A DNA stretch of 64,000 bases, taken from positions 1,756,001 through 1,820,000 of the forward strand of contig NZ_AP026801.1 in the NCBI RefSeq assembly GCF_033095965.1, given 5' to 3'. The first letter of the stretch is position 1, and each line of letters begins with the position of its first letter. Positions 50,447-59,551 of the stretch are shown here, in pieces. This stretch comes from Xylocopilactobacillus apis (GTDB lineage Bacteria; Bacillota; Bacilli; Lactobacillales; Lactobacillaceae). A model generated the notes under the pieces. It ran no database searches and was not told the DNA's origin. It was given only the letters and a program-made list of their open reading frames with translations. The position numbers and the translations under genes were made by a program.

Positions 50447-51322
50447 CTAAAAACCTTTACGCATTGCTTTTTTGTACTTTTGAATAACTTTTCTGGATTT
50501 TTTCAATCTTTCATTTGACTGCTCATAATACTTGCTGACAAATGAATAATAAATAATATCAACCAGCATAAATTGCGTATGCAAAGACTGAGTTGCTGCA
50601 ATTCTAAAATCAGCTTCCATTGGCTGCGAAGTCTGAATATTAAAATCACCCAGAGAGTTCAAAGTATTTGCTCCTAATTTAGTGGTTGTAATCACCGTCA
50701 CACCAGCTTCTTTTGCAAATTTTGCAGCCAAAATGACTTCTGGTGATTCTCCACTATTAGAAATCACCCATAATACACTGTCGTGATCACTTTTTTTGCT
50801 TGTTACAATTAATGGCAGCAATTGGTTTAGATCATCACTAACCACGCAAGCATACCCAATGCGGGTCCATTTCTGACCGATATTTTTAGCAGTTAAAAAT
50901 GATGCTCCAACCCCAAAAAGCAGTATTTGTTTTGATTGATGAATTAATGAAACAATCTGATTTACCTCATGATCATTAATCTGAGCAACAGTCTCTTCTA
51001 GTGAACGTTTAGAGTTGTTTAATAACTTCTCTTTAATTACCGAAAGGCTCTCATTAGCTTTAATATCTGAATATAAAGCTTTGTCAATGTCTCGATTGCT
51101 TAAATCTGCCGATAATTGTAATTTCAATTCATTATATCCACTAAAATTTAAACTCTTTACAAAACGGCTTACCGTTGCTGCACTAGTACCAGCAGCATTC
51201 GAAAGCTGTTGAACATTCATTTCTAGAATCAAATTGGGATTTTCTAAAACATAATTTGCAATTTTAAGCTCTTGATCTGTTAGATCATTTTTTACACTTT
51301 CAATATTTCCTTTAACACTCAT
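50447..51322 (-). CDS. murR: RpiR-family regulator of MurNAc genes
   Basis: 291 residues: N-terminal RpiR helix-turn-helix (ELKIANYVLENPNLILEMNV to AAGTSAATVSRFVKSL) and a SIS sugar-binding domain (ILLFGVGASFLTAKNIGQKW, WVISNSGESPEVILAAK). It probably senses MurNAc 6-phosphate. First gene of the murR-murP operon and divergent from mupG-murQ, with a palindrome TGAAAT-ACC-ATTTCA in the gap. Confidence 0.87.
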   Translation of the reverse strand: MSVKGNIESVKNDLTDQELKIANYVLENPNLILEMNVQQLSNAAGTSAATVSRFVKSLNFSGYNELKLQLSADLSNRDIDKALYSDIKANESLSVIKEKLLNNSKRSLEETVAQINDHEVNQIVSLIHQSKQILLFGVGASFLTAKNIGQKWTRIGYACVVSDDLNQLLPLIVTSKKSDHDSVLWVISNSGESPEVILAAKFAKEAGVTVITTTKLGANTLNSLGDFNIQTSQPMEADFRIAATQSLHTQFMLVDIIYYSFVSKYYEQSNERLKKSRKVIQKYKKAMRKGF

Positions 51323-51435
51323 CTAAGCGCCTCATAATCTCTCATATTTATACCAATATCACCCCTTATTAAAACTTGTTTCATGCTATTATCATTTATT
51401 TTATGAAAAAATATATCGTCAAATTAATAAAAAAC

Positions 51436-51464
51436 TTGAAATACCATTTCATTACAGGTAAACT
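51436..51464 (+). promoter_or_regulatory. mupG promoter with RpiR-type palindrome over the -35
   Basis: TTGAAA (51436-51441), 17 bases, TAAACT (51459-51464). The perfect palindrome TGAAATaccATTTCA spans 51437-51451 and covers the -35, suited to repression by the adjacent RpiR protein. TTTCAT and ATGAAA at 51382-51405 form a second, wider pair. Confidence 0.6.
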
Positions 51465-51530
51465 ATACAAGAGAAAGGGTTTTCAGTCAAGCGCTATTTT
51501 GTTTTAAAATATTGAATGGAGTTTACATAC

Positions 51531-52583
51531 ATGCTTGGATTTTCAATTTATTTGCACCAAGAAATAGATACTGAAGTTAAAACTAGAATTAAAGAGATGA
51601 CTGATGCCGGATTTAAAGGAGTTTTTTCCTCGCTTAATTTACCAGAAGATGATCCACAATATTTATTAAAAAGACTTTTTACTTTGGGTAACATCTGCCA
51701 AGAAAATGATCTTTTGTTAACCGTTGATATTTCTCAATCTGCACTAAAAAGGCTCGAATTTAACATAGATGATTTATCGAACTTATTAGATTATGGTATA
51801 TCTCAATTACGGCTTGATGATGGATTTTCGATGGAAGAAGTCGCAGAATTATCAAAAAATATTAAAATTGCTTTAAACGCCAGTACTATTAGCGAAAATG
51901 ACTTTGAAATATTAAGGAAGAATGATGCCGATTTTAATAATATTGAGGCATGGCATAATTTTTATCCTCGCAAAAATACTGGTCTTGACCAAAAATGGTT
52001 TATAGATCGTAATCGATGGTTAATTCAACATGATCTTCAAGTAATGGCTTTCGTCCCAGGTGATGGTAAACTGCGTGGTCCAGTTTTTTCCACTCTCCCA
52101 ACTTTAGAAAGTGATCGATATCAACGGCCGCTTGCACCAGCGATTAAAATGCTGAATCAAGGTATCAGTAAAGTATATATTGGAGACGAATCTTTAAGTG
52201 ATGCTTCCCTCAAACAATTTGAAGCATACACAAAACATGATACGATTCTTTTAAATGTAAAATGCTGTGATGTAGTTCCAACTTATTTCGGACAAGTTTT
52301 ACATCAAAGACCAGACCTTGCTCGTGATGCAATTAGAATTATTGAAGGAAGAAATCTTAAGGAAGGGACTGTTACTCCCGACGCCATGCCTCAAAATCGA
52401 TCTCGAGGAAGTATTACTATTGATAATATCGATGCTAAACGTTACGAAGGTGAACTTCAGTTTATCAAAAATGATCTGCCAGCTGATAAAACAGTTAATG
52501 TAGTTGGCCAGGTTGTAAAAGAGGACTTGAATTTATTAGATGTTTTCAAACCCAACCAAGCAGTCAAATTAGTTGAAAATTAA
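51531..52583 (+). CDS. mupG: 6-phospho-N-acetylmuramidase (DUF871)
   Basis: About 350 residues from ATG 51531 (GGAG nine bases upstream; ATG 51516 lies on the ribosome binding site). An N-terminal TIM-barrel region (FSIYLHQEIDTEVKTRIKEM, FPxxNTGLDQKWF-like segment) and a C-terminal domain (NRSRGSITIDNIDAKRYEGE) are typical of DUF871/MupG. In S. aureus MupG splits MurNAc 6-phosphate-GlcNAc inside the cell. It precedes murQ by 22 bp. Confidence 0.85.
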   Translation: MLGFSIYLHQEIDTEVKTRIKEMTDAGFKGVFSSLNLPEDDPQYLLKRLFTLGNICQENDLLLTVDISQSALKRLEFNIDDLSNLLDYGISQLRLDDGFSMEEVAELSKNIKIALNASTISENDFEILRKNDADFNNIEAWHNFYPRKNTGLDQKWFIDRNRWLIQHDLQVMAFVPGDGKLRGPVFSTLPTLESDRYQRPLAPAIKMLNQGISKVYIGDESLSDASLKQFEAYTKHDTILLNVKCCDVVPTYFGQVLHQRPDLARDAIRIIEGRNLKEGTVTPDAMPQNRSRGSITIDNIDAKRYEGELQFIKNDLPADKTVNVVGQVVKEDLNLLDVFKPNQAVKLVEN

Positions 52584-52605
52584 CATTTGAAAGGATATTT
52601 TAAAA

Positions 52606-53508
52606 TTGGATCTCAAAAAATTAGAAAGTTTATCAACCGAAAAAAGTAACCCGAAAACATCTGAATTGGACAAAATGTCAGCTCTTGAAATTGTTACAAT
52701 AATGAACGAAGAAGATCAAAACGTACCAAAAGCTATTCAAAATGTTTTACCTGAAATAGCACAAGCTGTTGATTTAATCGTTAAAGGGTTTAACGCTGGC
52801 GGAAGACTATTTTATATCGGTGCTGGTACTAGCGGTCGCTTAGGGGTACTAGACGCTGCTGAATGCGTTCCAACATTTGGCACGGAACCTGAAATGGTTC
52901 AAGGTTTAATTGCCGGTGGCATGAAAGCAATGACCATTGCGGTAGAAGGTGCCGAAGACGATATAGATCTTGGAAGACAAGACTTAATTGATCATCAATT
53001 AACTGAAAATGACACCGTTGTGGGGATTGCTGCCAGCGGTCGAACTCCATACGTAATTGGGGGGCTTGAATATGCAAAAGAAATTAACGCAGGGACTATT
53101 GCCCTATCTTGCAACCACAATTCCGAAATCAGCAAACACGCAGAAGTCGGTATTGAAGTCGTTGCTGGACCCGAAGTTTTGTCAGGCTCAACTAGATTAA
53201 AAGCAGGAACAAGTCAAAAGTTAGTTTTAAATATGCTGTCAACGGCTTCCATGGTTAGAATCGGCAAAACCTACGGAAACCTAATGGTTGATGTTCGACC
53301 TACTAATGAAAAATTAGTTGAAAGAGCTAAGAAAATGATTATCACCGTCACTGGTGTCGATGAAAAGACAGCTGAATCAGCCCTCAAGGAATCAAACAAT
53401 TCTGTCAAAGTTGCGATTGTGATGATTCTTAACCAAGTAAGTGCTAAAGAAGCAAAAAAAGAACTTACTGTTGCGAATGGATTCATTCGAAAAGCGCTTG
53501 GAAAATAA
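52606..53508 (+). CDS. murQ: N-acetylmuramic acid 6-phosphate etherase
   Basis: 300 residues, TTG start with AAAGGA ten bases upstream. [39 protein letters not shown] and [18 protein letters not shown] are diagnostic SIS-domain motifs of MurQ; the catalytic Glu lies in the DAAECVP segment. It cleaves the lactyl ether of MurNAc 6-phosphate to GlcNAc 6-phosphate and lactate, finishing the pathway begun by MurP and MupG. Confidence 0.94.
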   Translation: MDLKKLESLSTEKSNPKTSELDKMSALEIVTIMNEEDQNVPKAIQNVLPEIAQAVDLIVKGFNAGGRLFYIGAGTSGRLGVLDAAECVPTFGTEPEMVQGLIAGGMKAMTIAVEGAEDDIDLGRQDLIDHQLTENDTVVGIAASGRTPYVIGGLEYAKEINAGTIALSCNHNSEISKHAEVGIEVVAGPEVLSGSTRLKAGTSQKLVLNMLSTASMVRIGKTYGNLMVDVRPTNEKLVERAKKMIITVTGVDEKTAESALKESNNSVKVAIVMILNQVSAKEAKKELTVANGFIRKALGK

Positions 53509-53515
53509 ACAAATA

Positions 53516-53548
53516 GAGGCTGTGACTTTATGTCACCAGCCTCCTTTT
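53516..53548. terminator. Bidirectional terminator of murQ and the repeat RNA
   Basis: GAGGCTG-TGAC (53516-53526) pairs with GTCA-CAGCCTC (53532-53543) with one bulge. CTTTT follows on +, and TATTTGTTTATTTT on the - strand. Confidence 0.7.
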
Positions 53549-53654
53549 AAAGTTCCCATTTTCGGTAGGGAAACACCTGACTTTTAAAGCTCCCATTCAC
53601 GGTAGGGAAACACCCGACTTTTAAAGTTCCCATTCACGGTAGGGAAACACCCGA
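53544..53654 (-). repeat. Three 37-nt tandem repeats with pseudoknot potential
   Basis: Copies start at 53544, 53581 and 53618; the last two differ at one base, the first at a few more. In the - orientation each has CGGGT, TTCCC, ACCG, GGGAA in order, so CGG/CCG and TTCCC/GGGAA interleave as an H-type pseudoknot; AAAG and CTTT can close the unit. There are no spacers, so it is not a CRISPR array. Confidence 0.75.
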
Positions 53655-53664
53655 CTTTCACAAA

Positions 53665-53694
53665 ATAATAATATATTTTTTTAAGTGCTGTCAA
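53665..53694 (-). promoter_or_regulatory. Promoter of the repeat RNA
   Basis: Consensus TTGACA (53689-53694) and TATTAT (53665-53670), 18 bases apart, on the - strand. Confidence 0.7.
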
Positions 53695-53795
53695 CATGTA
53701 AATTGTAAAACAAATTACAACTTGTTTTCTTCGTAACCTCATATTCCCTACGTAGTTATAAAACGATAAAATTGTGGTACGGAGGTTAACTAAAA

Positions 53796-54080
53796 ATGAC
53801 TGAAAAAATAATCAAGCCATTTAAAATAGGAGATTCTTTGTATTTAAGAATCAGTGAAAAAGACTGTAAACTATTAGGCCTTTACGAAAACACCTTATTA
53901 AAAAAGGAAATATCAGCTGATGGGAAATCAATAACATTCAGCAAGGAAAATGACATTGATAAATTTATCAATCAGTTTTACCAATATCACGGCGAATTAA
54001 TGACTGATTTAGAGAACAAAAAGAACCCAGAAAACACATATGGGTTCTTTTTATTTGTTTTCAAAAATAAATTTTTTTAA
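53796..54080 (+). CDS. AbrB/MazE-like small protein running through a terminator
   Basis: 94 residues; GGAGG precedes the ATG. KPFKIGDSLYLRISEKDCKL then LGLYENTLLKKEIS suggests an AbrB-type DNA-binding hairpin, as in MazE antitoxins. The last 20 codons read through a perfect hairpin (AAGAACCCA/TGGGTTCTT, 54021-54049) and end FLFVFKNKFF, which looks like lost-stop sequence. No toxin gene follows. It may be an orphan antitoxin linked to the neighbouring RNA repeat array, but that is a guess. Confidence 0.5.
   Translation: MTEKIIKPFKIGDSLYLRISEKDCKLLGLYENTLLKKEISADGKSITFSKENDIDKFINQFYQYHGELMTDLENKKNPENTYGFFLFVFKNKFF
54019..54056. terminator. Terminator shared by the AbrB-like gene and the rgg relic
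   Basis: AAGAACCCA (54021-54029) and TGGGTTCTT (54041-54049), A-run before and TTTTATTT after, so it works in both directions. Confidence 0.75.
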
Positions 54081-54898
54081 ATCTTTTCCAAAATCGTTCA
54101 TTCCCAATAATTCAAAATCACTAACTTCTCTTTCACAAAGTTCAAAGTCTGCGGGATCCACCAGTTCTGTGATAATCAATCAATTTTTTCATTACAAAAA
54201 AGCATTTCTTCACAAAAAGAAGCTCCTGCCGAGTTTTAATTTGATCTGCGAATTGAATAAAAACTGATGCTTCATCTTCTCTTTTGTTTTCAATACATGA
54301 AGACAGGAGGTTATCGATTATTGTCAGTAAAGCTTCTTGAATCTTTAAATCTTGATTATCCTTAAATTTCTTAATAATTCTTTTTGAAATAATCAGATTG
54401 TCTTCTAAATCATAAATACTCATGCAATTGGCATATAACCCAAGGCTCGTTGTATCAAGTCCTGAATAGTTAAAAATTTTCTCTTTAATTTCAGCTTTCT
54501 CAGCTTCTGATAACTTTTCGGTACTTTCATCCATCTCAGAAACATAAATCTTAATCAGCAATAGTAAGATATCGTGGCTATATATCACTCTCTTCAACCA
54601 TTCTTTTAATTTTCTTCAGCTCTTTAACATCATGCCGATAAGTCGCTTCAGCAATCAAATGTTGAATGACCTCATTATCATCTTGATCTTTTTTATCTTC
54701 ATAATTCAGTTCACTAAAAAATCCGAGTACTAACACGTCATTTTTACGAAGAATTTCCAGCAGATCCTCAGGCTGTTATGCGATGCTGATTCTTCTCAAC
54801 TTTTGCATAATAAGAAGGACTTACGACGTCTTTTGCCCACTCTCCTTGGGTCTTAACATTTTAAATTCGATACTTTTTTAACAGTTCGCCAATCGTCA
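54051..54898 (-). pseudogene. Decayed Rgg-type regulator gene
   Basis: Starts MTIGELLKKYRI then a stop; the helix-turn-helix continues in other frames (GEWAKDVVSPSYYAKVEKNQ, HRITA then stop). The middle is a 150-codon open frame (LYANCMSIYDLEDNLIISKR, LLSSCIENKREDEASVF), and the end shifts frame again (DPADFELCEREVSDFELLGM). It aligns along its whole length with the intact Rgg at 47426, so it is a paralogue inactivated by at least four lesions. It is divergent from the peptide/MFS genes, the usual place of an Rgg target. Confidence 0.85.
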
Positions 54899-54997
54899 TA
54901 TTTCCTCCCAATTGTCGAATACGCCATTTTCTGCCGACCAACATTCATTCGCGATTTAATAATTACATCAATTAATTATACACGGAGGAATTAAATT

Positions 54998-55141
54998 ATG
55001 AATATTTTTGCAAAAGCCCCTTTTAAAAAACGTTTGAATCAAAACCCATTTCATGGTCACTTCTGTTATCACAGTTATCGCGAGTCTCAATTAAGAGCCG
55101 AAATGATAAAGTCTAATCGCATTTTTCCAAAGTATTTATAA
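54998..55141 (+). CDS. Small basic peptide (47 aa) upstream of an MFS exporter
   Basis: ATG 54998 with a strong GGAGG. The peptide is MNIFAKAPFKKRLNQNPFHG then HFCYHSYRESQLRAEM and IKSNRIFPKYL; basic, rich in His, Tyr and Phe, one Cys. It begins MNIF like the MFS protein after it. No double-glycine leader is seen, so a typical class II bacteriocin is not supported. A role as Rgg-controlled peptide, leader peptide or small regulator is open. Coding is supported by the ribosome binding site. Confidence 0.5.
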   Translation: MNIFAKAPFKKRLNQNPFHGHFCYHSYRESQLRAEMIKSNRIFPKYL

Positions 55142-55165
55142 AAATGGCTGAAGGAGAACAAAATC

Positions 55166-56407
55166 ATGAATATCTTCATTAAAAACAAAAACTTTCGCAA
55201 ATTTTCTTTAGCCAGTATGTTATCAAGTGCTGGAGATATCTTGTTTTATCTAGCTTTAATGACCTACGCCAGCAAGTTAAAAAACTACTCGCTTGCGTTA
55301 TCACTAATTGCCATCTCTGAATCAATTCCGAAAATTCTTGATAGCGTTGGTGGGTATCTTGCCGATCGAACCAAAAACAAATTTAAGAATTTAGTCTTAT
55401 TCGCCGTCATCAGATTTCTTTTATACCTGACAGTTGGAATCTTATTTGCTCAAAACATCAATGGCTGGAACTTAGTCATGATTGTCATTGTTATCAACTT
55501 CATCTCAGATTTAATTGGTTCTTATTCTGGCGGTTTACAAACTCCCGTAATTGTAAACATCGTCGGAGTTGACGAAGTAGCTGAGGCCAACGGTTTTACC
55601 GGCGGGGTTAATCAAATTATCTCGATGATTGCCCAATTCGTTGGCTCAGGATTACTTTTGTTCATGTCCTATTCATCCCTTGCAATTGTTAACGCCTTTA
55701 CATTCCTTGCAGCAGGAATGCTCTTTGGACTCGTGGGACTTCAAACCAAAAAAGATATAGCTATCACCGAACAGCCTACGATAAACCAACAGGGCTATTT
55801 TTCCACCATGCTTGACGCTTTTAAACAAGTAAAAAAGGCCAAAGGATTAATGACCACGGTCTTAACCCTTGCCCTTCTAAATGGAATTCTTGGCAGTATT
55901 GAACCCTTAATCTCAATAGTTACAGCCGGCAGCCGCAAAACGATGATTGTTTTTAATTATAGTTTTACAATTGCCTTAATCGGTGCAACTCTTGCTTGCG
56001 GCATGGCTCTCGGGAGTATCGTTGGCCCTCAAGTATTTAAAAAGACTTCCCTCATCATGCTATCAGTAGTAGCTAGTGTAATTTGTATTATTACTGCAAT
56101 CGTCGTTCTATTAAAAAATATTTTCTTTATTATGCCCGTTCTATTTGTTTTAGGAGTGACTGTCGGAACAATTAATCCAAAATTAACTCAATGGTTAGTA
56201 ACTACTGTTGATCGAACCATCCTCTCGTCATCAATTGGACTTCTAAATACAATTTTATTAATCATTACCCCGATCATGACCACAATTTTTACCACTATCT
56301 CAGGCATCTTTAATATTAACTATGCGCTATATGCTGTACTGTTTACTGCCTGCATCATTTTATTAATTACTTTAAATCTACTTCGCCAAAAAAAAGAAGC
56401 CATTTAA
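55166..56407 (+). CDS. MFS transporter, drug/peptide efflux type
   Basis: 413 residues, twelve helices, with the motif GGYLADRTKNKFKNLV between helices 2 and 3. AAGGAG precedes ATG 55166, 24 bases after the small peptide ORF, so the two are likely one operon. The MFS group is that of macrolide/multidrug efflux proteins. Export of the peptide product of the pathway is possible but unproven. Confidence 0.8.
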   Translation: MNIFIKNKNFRKFSLASMLSSAGDILFYLALMTYASKLKNYSLALSLIAISESIPKILDSVGGYLADRTKNKFKNLVLFAVIRFLLYLTVGILFAQNINGWNLVMIVIVINFISDLIGSYSGGLQTPVIVNIVGVDEVAEANGFTGGVNQIISMIAQFVGSGLLLFMSYSSLAIVNAFTFLAAGMLFGLVGLQTKKDIAITEQPTINQQGYFSTMLDAFKQVKKAKGLMTTVLTLALLNGILGSIEPLISIVTAGSRKTMIVFNYSFTIALIGATLACGMALGSIVGPQVFKKTSLIMLSVVASVICIITAIVVLLKNIFFIMPVLFVLGVTVGTINPKLTQWLVTTVDRTILSSSIGLLNTILLIITPIMTTIFTTISGIFNINYALYAVLFTACIILLITLNLLRQKKEAI

Positions 56408-56414
56408 TGCTTCT

Positions 56415-57491
56415 TTATTTTCGTTTAAAAAGAATTTGGGTGGATTTAAAAGAAATTACCGCTAAATTTTTTGTTGTTTTTAATAGAACCTTCCTTAATT
56501 CTGGATCGACATCTTTAAGATTGTTCAAGACCGAAATGGCTTTGGAAAACCAATTTTTCTTTAATTCTGTCATTGAAGTGCTATCAGTGGAAGTTATCAG
56601 TTCATAAAGCGCATTGATAAAGATCTCTTTGTTGTCATCCTCGATCAAATCCACAATTTCACTTGTCGCACCACTTACATACTGAGAAAACTCATCCGGC
56701 GCATCAAGTCTAACGAAACTCCTGCCTGTTACTTGCCAAGTGAATAAGTTATGCTGTCGAAATCCTTTCGCATCGCTTTTAACAACTTGAAATTTATTAT
56801 CCGGATCAAGCAGCCTTCCTACAATTGAAGACTGCGGGATAAACTTGAAAATTTTATCATTAATTTTAATCGAACTTTTATCCTTGCCAAAACCCGGACC
56901 GTCAAAATTAAAAATCTTTTCAATGAGTTGTTGAAGCTCTTCTTCAGCGTGTACCCCTGCATAAACTGCAACGTTGCCGCCTTTAGAATGCCCGCCAAGA
57001 AAAAATGTACCTGAATACTTTTGACTGATTTTTTTAAAATATTTCAAACCCGATATCTGCGAAGGCACGGTCTTTTGATAAGACATATTGAGATCTTCTT
57101 TAAGCCCAAGAATTGAAGAGTCTGTTCCTCCAAAAGCCAAAAAATACAAATCTGGACTTAATTGAAAAGTTATTGCCGAGAACTGCTGCTCAGTTTTTTT
57201 ATTCACCAAATTAAGGTAATCAGACCACGAAATCTGACCATACCTTTTACTCCCAGCAACATCAGATACCAATTGTTCGCTGTCAACTGGAAACCAGGTA
57301 TCTTCAGCTGCCGCTTTAATTAAATCTTCCTGACCTTTTAAATCAGAGAACTGCGAAAATTCATTTTTCGTAAACTGAGTAAAATCTAAATACGATATCT
57401 GCGATAAAATTGCAGCATCTAATTCATTAAACGGTTCATCAACAAAAGTTTTATCTCCATAACTTGTAAGGTAAGAAATAATATTTGACAT
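56415..57491 (-). CDS. DUF2974 (Mbeg1-like) alpha/beta hydrolase
   Basis: About 358 residues from ATG 57491 (GAGGA upstream). FFLGGHSKGGNVAVYAGVHA carries the nucleophile Ser of a lipase-like fold, with IFNFDGPGFGK and FIPQSSIVGRLLD following, all typical of DUF2974. Substrate unknown; relatives are annotated as lipases or esterases. Convergent with the MFS gene, seven bases apart. Confidence 0.85.
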   Translation of the reverse strand: MSNIISYLTSYGDKTFVDEPFNELDAAILSQISYLDFTQFTKNEFSQFSDLKGQEDLIKAAAEDTWFPVDSEQLVSDVAGSKRYGQISWSDYLNLVNKKTEQQFSAITFQLSPDLYFLAFGGTDSSILGLKEDLNMSYQKTVPSQISGLKYFKKISQKYSGTFFLGGHSKGGNVAVYAGVHAEEELQQLIEKIFNFDGPGFGKDKSSIKINDKIFKFIPQSSIVGRLLDPDNKFQVVKSDAKGFRQHNLFTWQVTGRSFVRLDAPDEFSQYVSGATSEIVDLIEDDNKEIFINALYELITSTDSTSMTELKKNWFSKAISVLNNLKDVDPELRKVLLKTTKNLAVISFKSTQILFKRK

Positions 57492-57616
57492 TTTACATGC
57501 GTCCTCAAGAATGATTAAATCTATTGTCACACAAATTTTCTGATCATGAAAAAAATTAAAGAATAATTATAAATAATTTTCTACTTTTTAAAAATAATCG
57601 ATAAAAAATGTTTATA

Positions 57617-58603
57617 TTACACTTTCGGGTCAAAAATATCTCTTAAACCATCAGCAGCAAAATTGAATGCCAGCATTAACACACACAACACCAAAGCTGG
57701 CTCCCACATCTGATAAGGAAGGAAACGAAAAGCCTTCTGCCCGTCTGACAAAAGTGTCCCTAAAGAAGCATTTGGTGCAGGAATACCGATTCCAATAAAG
57801 CTTAGAAATGCTTCAAAGAAAATTGCACTCGGAATTGAGAACATCGTTTGAATAATAATCGTTGAAGAAAGATTAGGAATCAGATGTTTAAAAGTAAGTC
57901 GAAGCGGCGAGATTCCCATAGTTAGAGCAGCCTGCAGGTACTCCTGCTGCCTTAAATGAAGCGTCTGACCACGAATCAATCGTGCCATCGGAATCCAGCC
58001 GGTAAAAACAATCGATAGAATTATTGAACTTAGTCCCGGTTTCAAAACTAACATCAATAAAATAGCAATAATCATTTTAGGAACTGCTGAAATAATTTCA
58101 ATCAGTCGCTGTAAAACGATATCAACAGTTCCACCCAACCAACCGGAAATAATTCCATAAGGCAGACCGATCGCCAGATCAACAAGTGCCGCTAAAAAAG
58201 CAATTATTAAAGATAATCTTGTACCATAAAGAATTCGAGCAAATAGATCACGACCCAGATAGTCAGTTCCTAAAATGTAAGTTCTGTTCTTGGGTATTTT
58301 ATTTTCTTTGTATGCATCAACTACCTTGCCATTTGCATTTTTCATTTTTCCTCGAAACCCCGGAATATTAACGCCTGCAATTCTGGGTGGTAAATTGGAA
58401 TTGTCAGGATTTTGCTGATTCGGATCACGAGGAGAAATAATGGGTGCTGCAAAAGCCAAGCAGATCATTATTACTAAAACTATCAGAGCAATAAGTGCTC
58501 CTTTATTTTGTTTTATCCTTGAAAAGGATGTCGTTGAAGAAGGAATGTTTTGGTCAAATGAAGCAAAAGAAAAATCTTCTGCATTTATTTTCTTATCCGA
58601 CAC
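57617..58603 (-). CDS. oppC: Oligopeptide ABC transporter permease
   Basis: About 328 residues from GTG 58603, which has AGGAGG eight bases upstream. An N-terminal cytoplasmic stretch, a helix at about 30-50, LGTDYLGRDLFARILYGTRL and the coupling motif EYLQAALTMGISPLRLTFKHLIPN are typical of OppC. The start overlaps the oppB stop by 11 bases. Last gene of the oppABC unit: no OppD or OppF ATPase follows, so ATPases must come from elsewhere. Confidence 0.9.
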   Translation of the reverse strand: MSDKKINAEDFSFASFDQNIPSSTTSFSRIKQNKGALIALIVLVIMICLAFAAPIISPRDPNQQNPDNSNLPPRIAGVNIPGFRGKMKNANGKVVDAYKENKIPKNRTYILGTDYLGRDLFARILYGTRLSLIIAFLAALVDLAIGLPYGIISGWLGGTVDIVLQRLIEIISAVPKMIIAILLMLVLKPGLSSIILSIVFTGWIPMARLIRGQTLHLRQQEYLQAALTMGISPLRLTFKHLIPNLSSTIIIQTMFSIPSAIFFEAFLSFIGIGIPAPNASLGTLLSDGQKAFRFLPYQMWEPALVLCVLMLAFNFAADGLRDIFDPKV

Positions 58604-59537
58604 TTTCGATTCCTCCTGTATCACCTAATCGTATCCGTGGATCTGCAAGCGAATAAAGAACATCTGTGATCAGCAGCATACTCATAAATATTACAGAATA
58701 CAAAATGGTTAGCCCCATTATCGTCGGATAATCATTGGTCATAATTGATTTAACGAATTGTTCCCCGATCCCGGGAATCGAAAAGATATTTTCTACCACC
58801 ATTGAGCCTGTTAGGATATTGGCAGTTAATGGCCCGATGATTGTTATTACTGGAATCAACGAATTTCTAAGCGCATGTTTTGTCACGACCTGCCAGTTGC
58901 TATCACCTTTTGCAACCGCTAATTCAAGGTAGTCACTTTTTAAAACATCAACCATTTCAGTTCGAGTAAACCGAGCAATATGAGCGAGCGGTGAAACTGC
59001 TAATGCTAACGATGGCAAAACGCTTGAGCGCCAACCCTCCCATAAAGCAATTGGAAATATTTTCATTTTAAAAGCTAAATAAAACTGTAGGATAACACCC
59101 AAAACAAAACTAGGAACCGAAATTCCCAAAATTGAAATAAAAGTTGCAAGTCGATCGACCCAAGTATTGTAATGAATGGCCGCTAGCGAACCCAAAATAA
59201 TTCCAAGAACTGAACCAATGATTAACGCTTGTGCTCCAATTAACAGTGACGGTTGCAGACGTGAACTTATCAAAGAAATAACGGGCTGATTCTCAAATTG
59301 AAAAGATGTTCCAAAATCTCCATGCAGTAAATTCGACAGATAAGTTAAATATTGCTGCCAAACAGGCTGATCTAAGCCATACTGCTTTTTCATGATTGTT
59401 AACTGGGCTGCTGTTAACTTTTCTTGATTAGTAAAAGGCGTCCCCGGCAGCATTTTCATCATAAAAAACGTCACAGTAATAACAATGAATAGTGCTAAAA
59501 GCAGGTACAAAATGCGTTTAGCAAGATATTTAGCCAT
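58593..59537 (-). CDS. oppB: Oligopeptide ABC transporter permease
   Basis: 314 residues with six helices. The N-terminal LAKRILYLLLALFIVITVTF, GTSFQFENQPV, DYLELAVAKGDSNWQVVTKH and the C-terminal VENIFSIPGIGEQFVKSIM are typical of OppB. It pairs with OppC to form the peptide channel and lies 14 bp after oppA. Confidence 0.92.
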   Translation of the reverse strand: MAKYLAKRILYLLLALFIVITVTFFMMKMLPGTPFTNQEKLTAAQLTIMKKQYGLDQPVWQQYLTYLSNLLHGDFGTSFQFENQPVISLISSRLQPSLLIGAQALIIGSVLGIILGSLAAIHYNTWVDRLATFISILGISVPSFVLGVILQFYLAFKMKIFPIALWEGWRSSVLPSLALAVSPLAHIARFTRTEMVDVLKSDYLELAVAKGDSNWQVVTKHALRNSLIPVITIIGPLTANILTGSMVVENIFSIPGIGEQFVKSIMTNDYPTIMGLTILYSVIFMSMLLITDVLYSLADPRIRLGDTGGIESVG

Positions 59538-59551
59538 ATCGACCCCTTAAA

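Larger units (their letters stand above)
53500..53658 (-). ncRNA. Putative small RNA made of three 37-nt repeats, orphan type III antitoxin-like
   Basis: Predicted from the strong - strand promoter at 53665-53694, starting at the edge of the repeat array, and ending at the hairpin 53516-53543 with TATTTGTTTATTTT. The RNA consists of nothing but the three repeats and the terminator. No toxin ORF follows on this strand; the next gene to the left, murQ, is on the other strand. Confidence 0.6.

Noticed and set aside
53544-53654. Possible CRISPR array
   Set aside because: The 37-nt units are directly adjacent with no variable spacers and no cas genes are nearby.
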